From the NCBI GenBank assembly GCA_052034295.1, contig JBPOIS010000115.1, forward strand, positions 1-6,950: a DNA stretch of 6,950 nucleotides. Direction: 5' to 3'. The notes under the pieces were generated by a model, which made no database searches, was not told the origin of the DNA, and saw nothing but the letters and a program-made list of their open reading frames with translations. Position 1 is the stretch's first letter; every line of letters starts with the position of its first letter. Of the stretch, positions 6,159 to 6,950 are shown one piece after another. The DNA comes from JBPOIS01 sp052034295 (lineage in GTDB: Bacteria; Pseudomonadota; Gammaproteobacteria; Pseudomonadales; Moraxellaceae). Position numbers and translations under genes: made by a program.

Positions 6159-6950
6159 TTAGCTGGACAACGCGGGTGCGGGTGGCTGCCAGACCTTCTG
6201 CACCACCAGCGGATTGCTGGAGGCCTGGGCAAACAGCGGTTCGATGCCCATATTGGCCAGGGTCTGCAAGAGATCGTTCAGCACTTCCTCACGGCGCAGC
6301 GTCCAGGCCGAGGCAAAGCAGCGCCAGAAGGTCCAGCCCGCCCGCTCCAGGGCGCGCTGCCGCTTCAGGTCGGCGTCCCATTGGTCGGGCCCGTGAAAGG
6401 CATCGCCATCACATTCTATCGCCAGTCGCGCATCCGCAGCGCCTTCCACCACCATATCCAGGCGGAACTGACCGGCCCACACCTGAGGCTGCACCGTGTA
6501 GCCGCGATCCAGCAGGCAGCCCATCACGTCGCGTTCAAAGCCGGATTCGCACTGGGCGAGCAGTTGGTCGCGGGTGTCAGCAGCCAGCACCGGGCTGGGG
6601 CTAAACTGCTGCAGCAGCCCAAGTCGCAAGTCCATGGGGCGTAGGTCAGAGGATTGCACCGAATGCACCAGATACATGCGCTCGCGGGCCCGGCTGGCCG
6701 CCACATTCAGGCGCTGCTGGTGATCCAGCCGACTGAGCGGGTGGCAGTCCTCCGGGGTGGCCACCATCGACAGAAACATGATGTCCCGCTCGGCACCCTG
6801 AAAGGCCGAGGCATCGCCACAGGCAAACTCACGCTGGGTCAGTTCGTGCACATCCAGTTGGTTTTTGGCTTGTTCACTGATGTATTGGGCCTGTGCCGGT
6901 CCCAGCAGTGACACCACCCCGATGCTGCGGCCCCTGAATTTGGGGTCGTC
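6159..6950 (-). CDS. Superfamily 1 helicase fused to a Vsr/DUF559-like nuclease domain, C-terminal part (5' end beyond window)
   Basis: The last 263 residues of a larger protein; the frame is open to the right edge, so the GTG near 6917 is not taken as the start. Fragment residues 1-98 are the second RecA-like domain of a DNA2/NAM7 (UPF1-like) superfamily 1 helicase: SIGVVSLLGPAQAQYI (9-24), motif V-like GDASAFQGAERDIMFLS (45-61) and motif VI RLNVAASRARERMYLV (80-95). After a linker, ~137-240 resemble the Vsr/DUF559-type PD-(D/E)XK nuclease: E139 in FERDV, D165 in FRLDMVV, E179 and D181 in AIECDGDAFH, then DLKRQRALERAGWTFWR. The nuclease residues look intact, so it is probably active. The last ~20 residues are low in motif content. 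The order helicase then Vsr-like nuclease is found in large DUF4011-type helicases, some described as antiphage proteins (Hhe). The N-terminal domains are not visible, so the exact family and a defence role stay open. Confidence 0.85.
   Translation of the reverse strand, partial: DDPKFRGRSIGVVSLLGPAQAQYISEQAKNQLDVHELTQREFACGDASAFQGAERDIMFLSMVATPEDCHPLSRLDHQQRLNVAASRARERMYLVHSVQSSDLRPMDLRLGLLQQFSPSPVLAADTRDQLLAQCESGFERDVMGCLLDRGYTVQPQVWAGQFRLDMVVEGAADARLAIECDGDAFHGPDQWDADLKRQRALERAGWTFWRCFASAWTLRREEVLNDLLQTLANMGIEPLFAQASSNPLVVQKVWQPPAPALSS

Overview
The window looks like chromosomal DNA from a GC-rich gammaproteobacterium of the order Pseudomonadales, most likely a Moraxellaceae-type lineage with higher GC than Acinetobacter. 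The main reason is the response regulator, which reads almost residue for residue like Acinetobacter BfmR as I remember it. The ribonucleotide reductase is of the Pseudomonas/Acinetobacter type with two N-terminal ATP-cones. All assignments come from reading the translations and from memory of the families; no search was run.

Layout, left to right. (1) Positions 1-1577, minus strand: the N-terminal 525 residues of the class I ribonucleotide reductase large subunit NrdA, cut by the left edge. (2) Positions 1578-2033: a divergent regulatory region. It carries two matches to the NrdR box, 32 bp apart centre to centre, one over a plausible nrdA -10 element. It also has an imperfect nested inverted repeat and a weak promoter-like -10 for the rightward genes. 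(3) Positions 2034-4458, plus strand: a two-gene operon for an OmpR-family response regulator and its membrane histidine kinase (BfmR/BfmS, of the wider RstA/RstB group). (4) Positions 4526-6121, plus strand: peptide chain release factor 3 (prfC), with a candidate promoter of its own just after bfmS. (5) Positions 6122-6158: a short convergent gap with a GC-rich hairpin. (6) Positions 6159-6950, minus strand: the C-terminal 263 residues of a superfamily 1 helicase fused to a Vsr/DUF559-like PD-(D/E)XK nuclease domain, cut by the right edge.

Most of the window is conserved housekeeping and signalling: dNTP synthesis under probable NrdR control, envelope and biofilm two-component signalling, and translation termination. 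The least ordinary item is the helicase-nuclease fusion at the right end. Its domain order resembles a known class of single-protein antiphage candidates (the DUF4011-helicase-Vsr type, Hhe), but its N-terminal part lies outside the window, so a defence role is only a hypothesis. I see no tRNA, rRNA, CRISPR array, insertion sequence or attachment site here.
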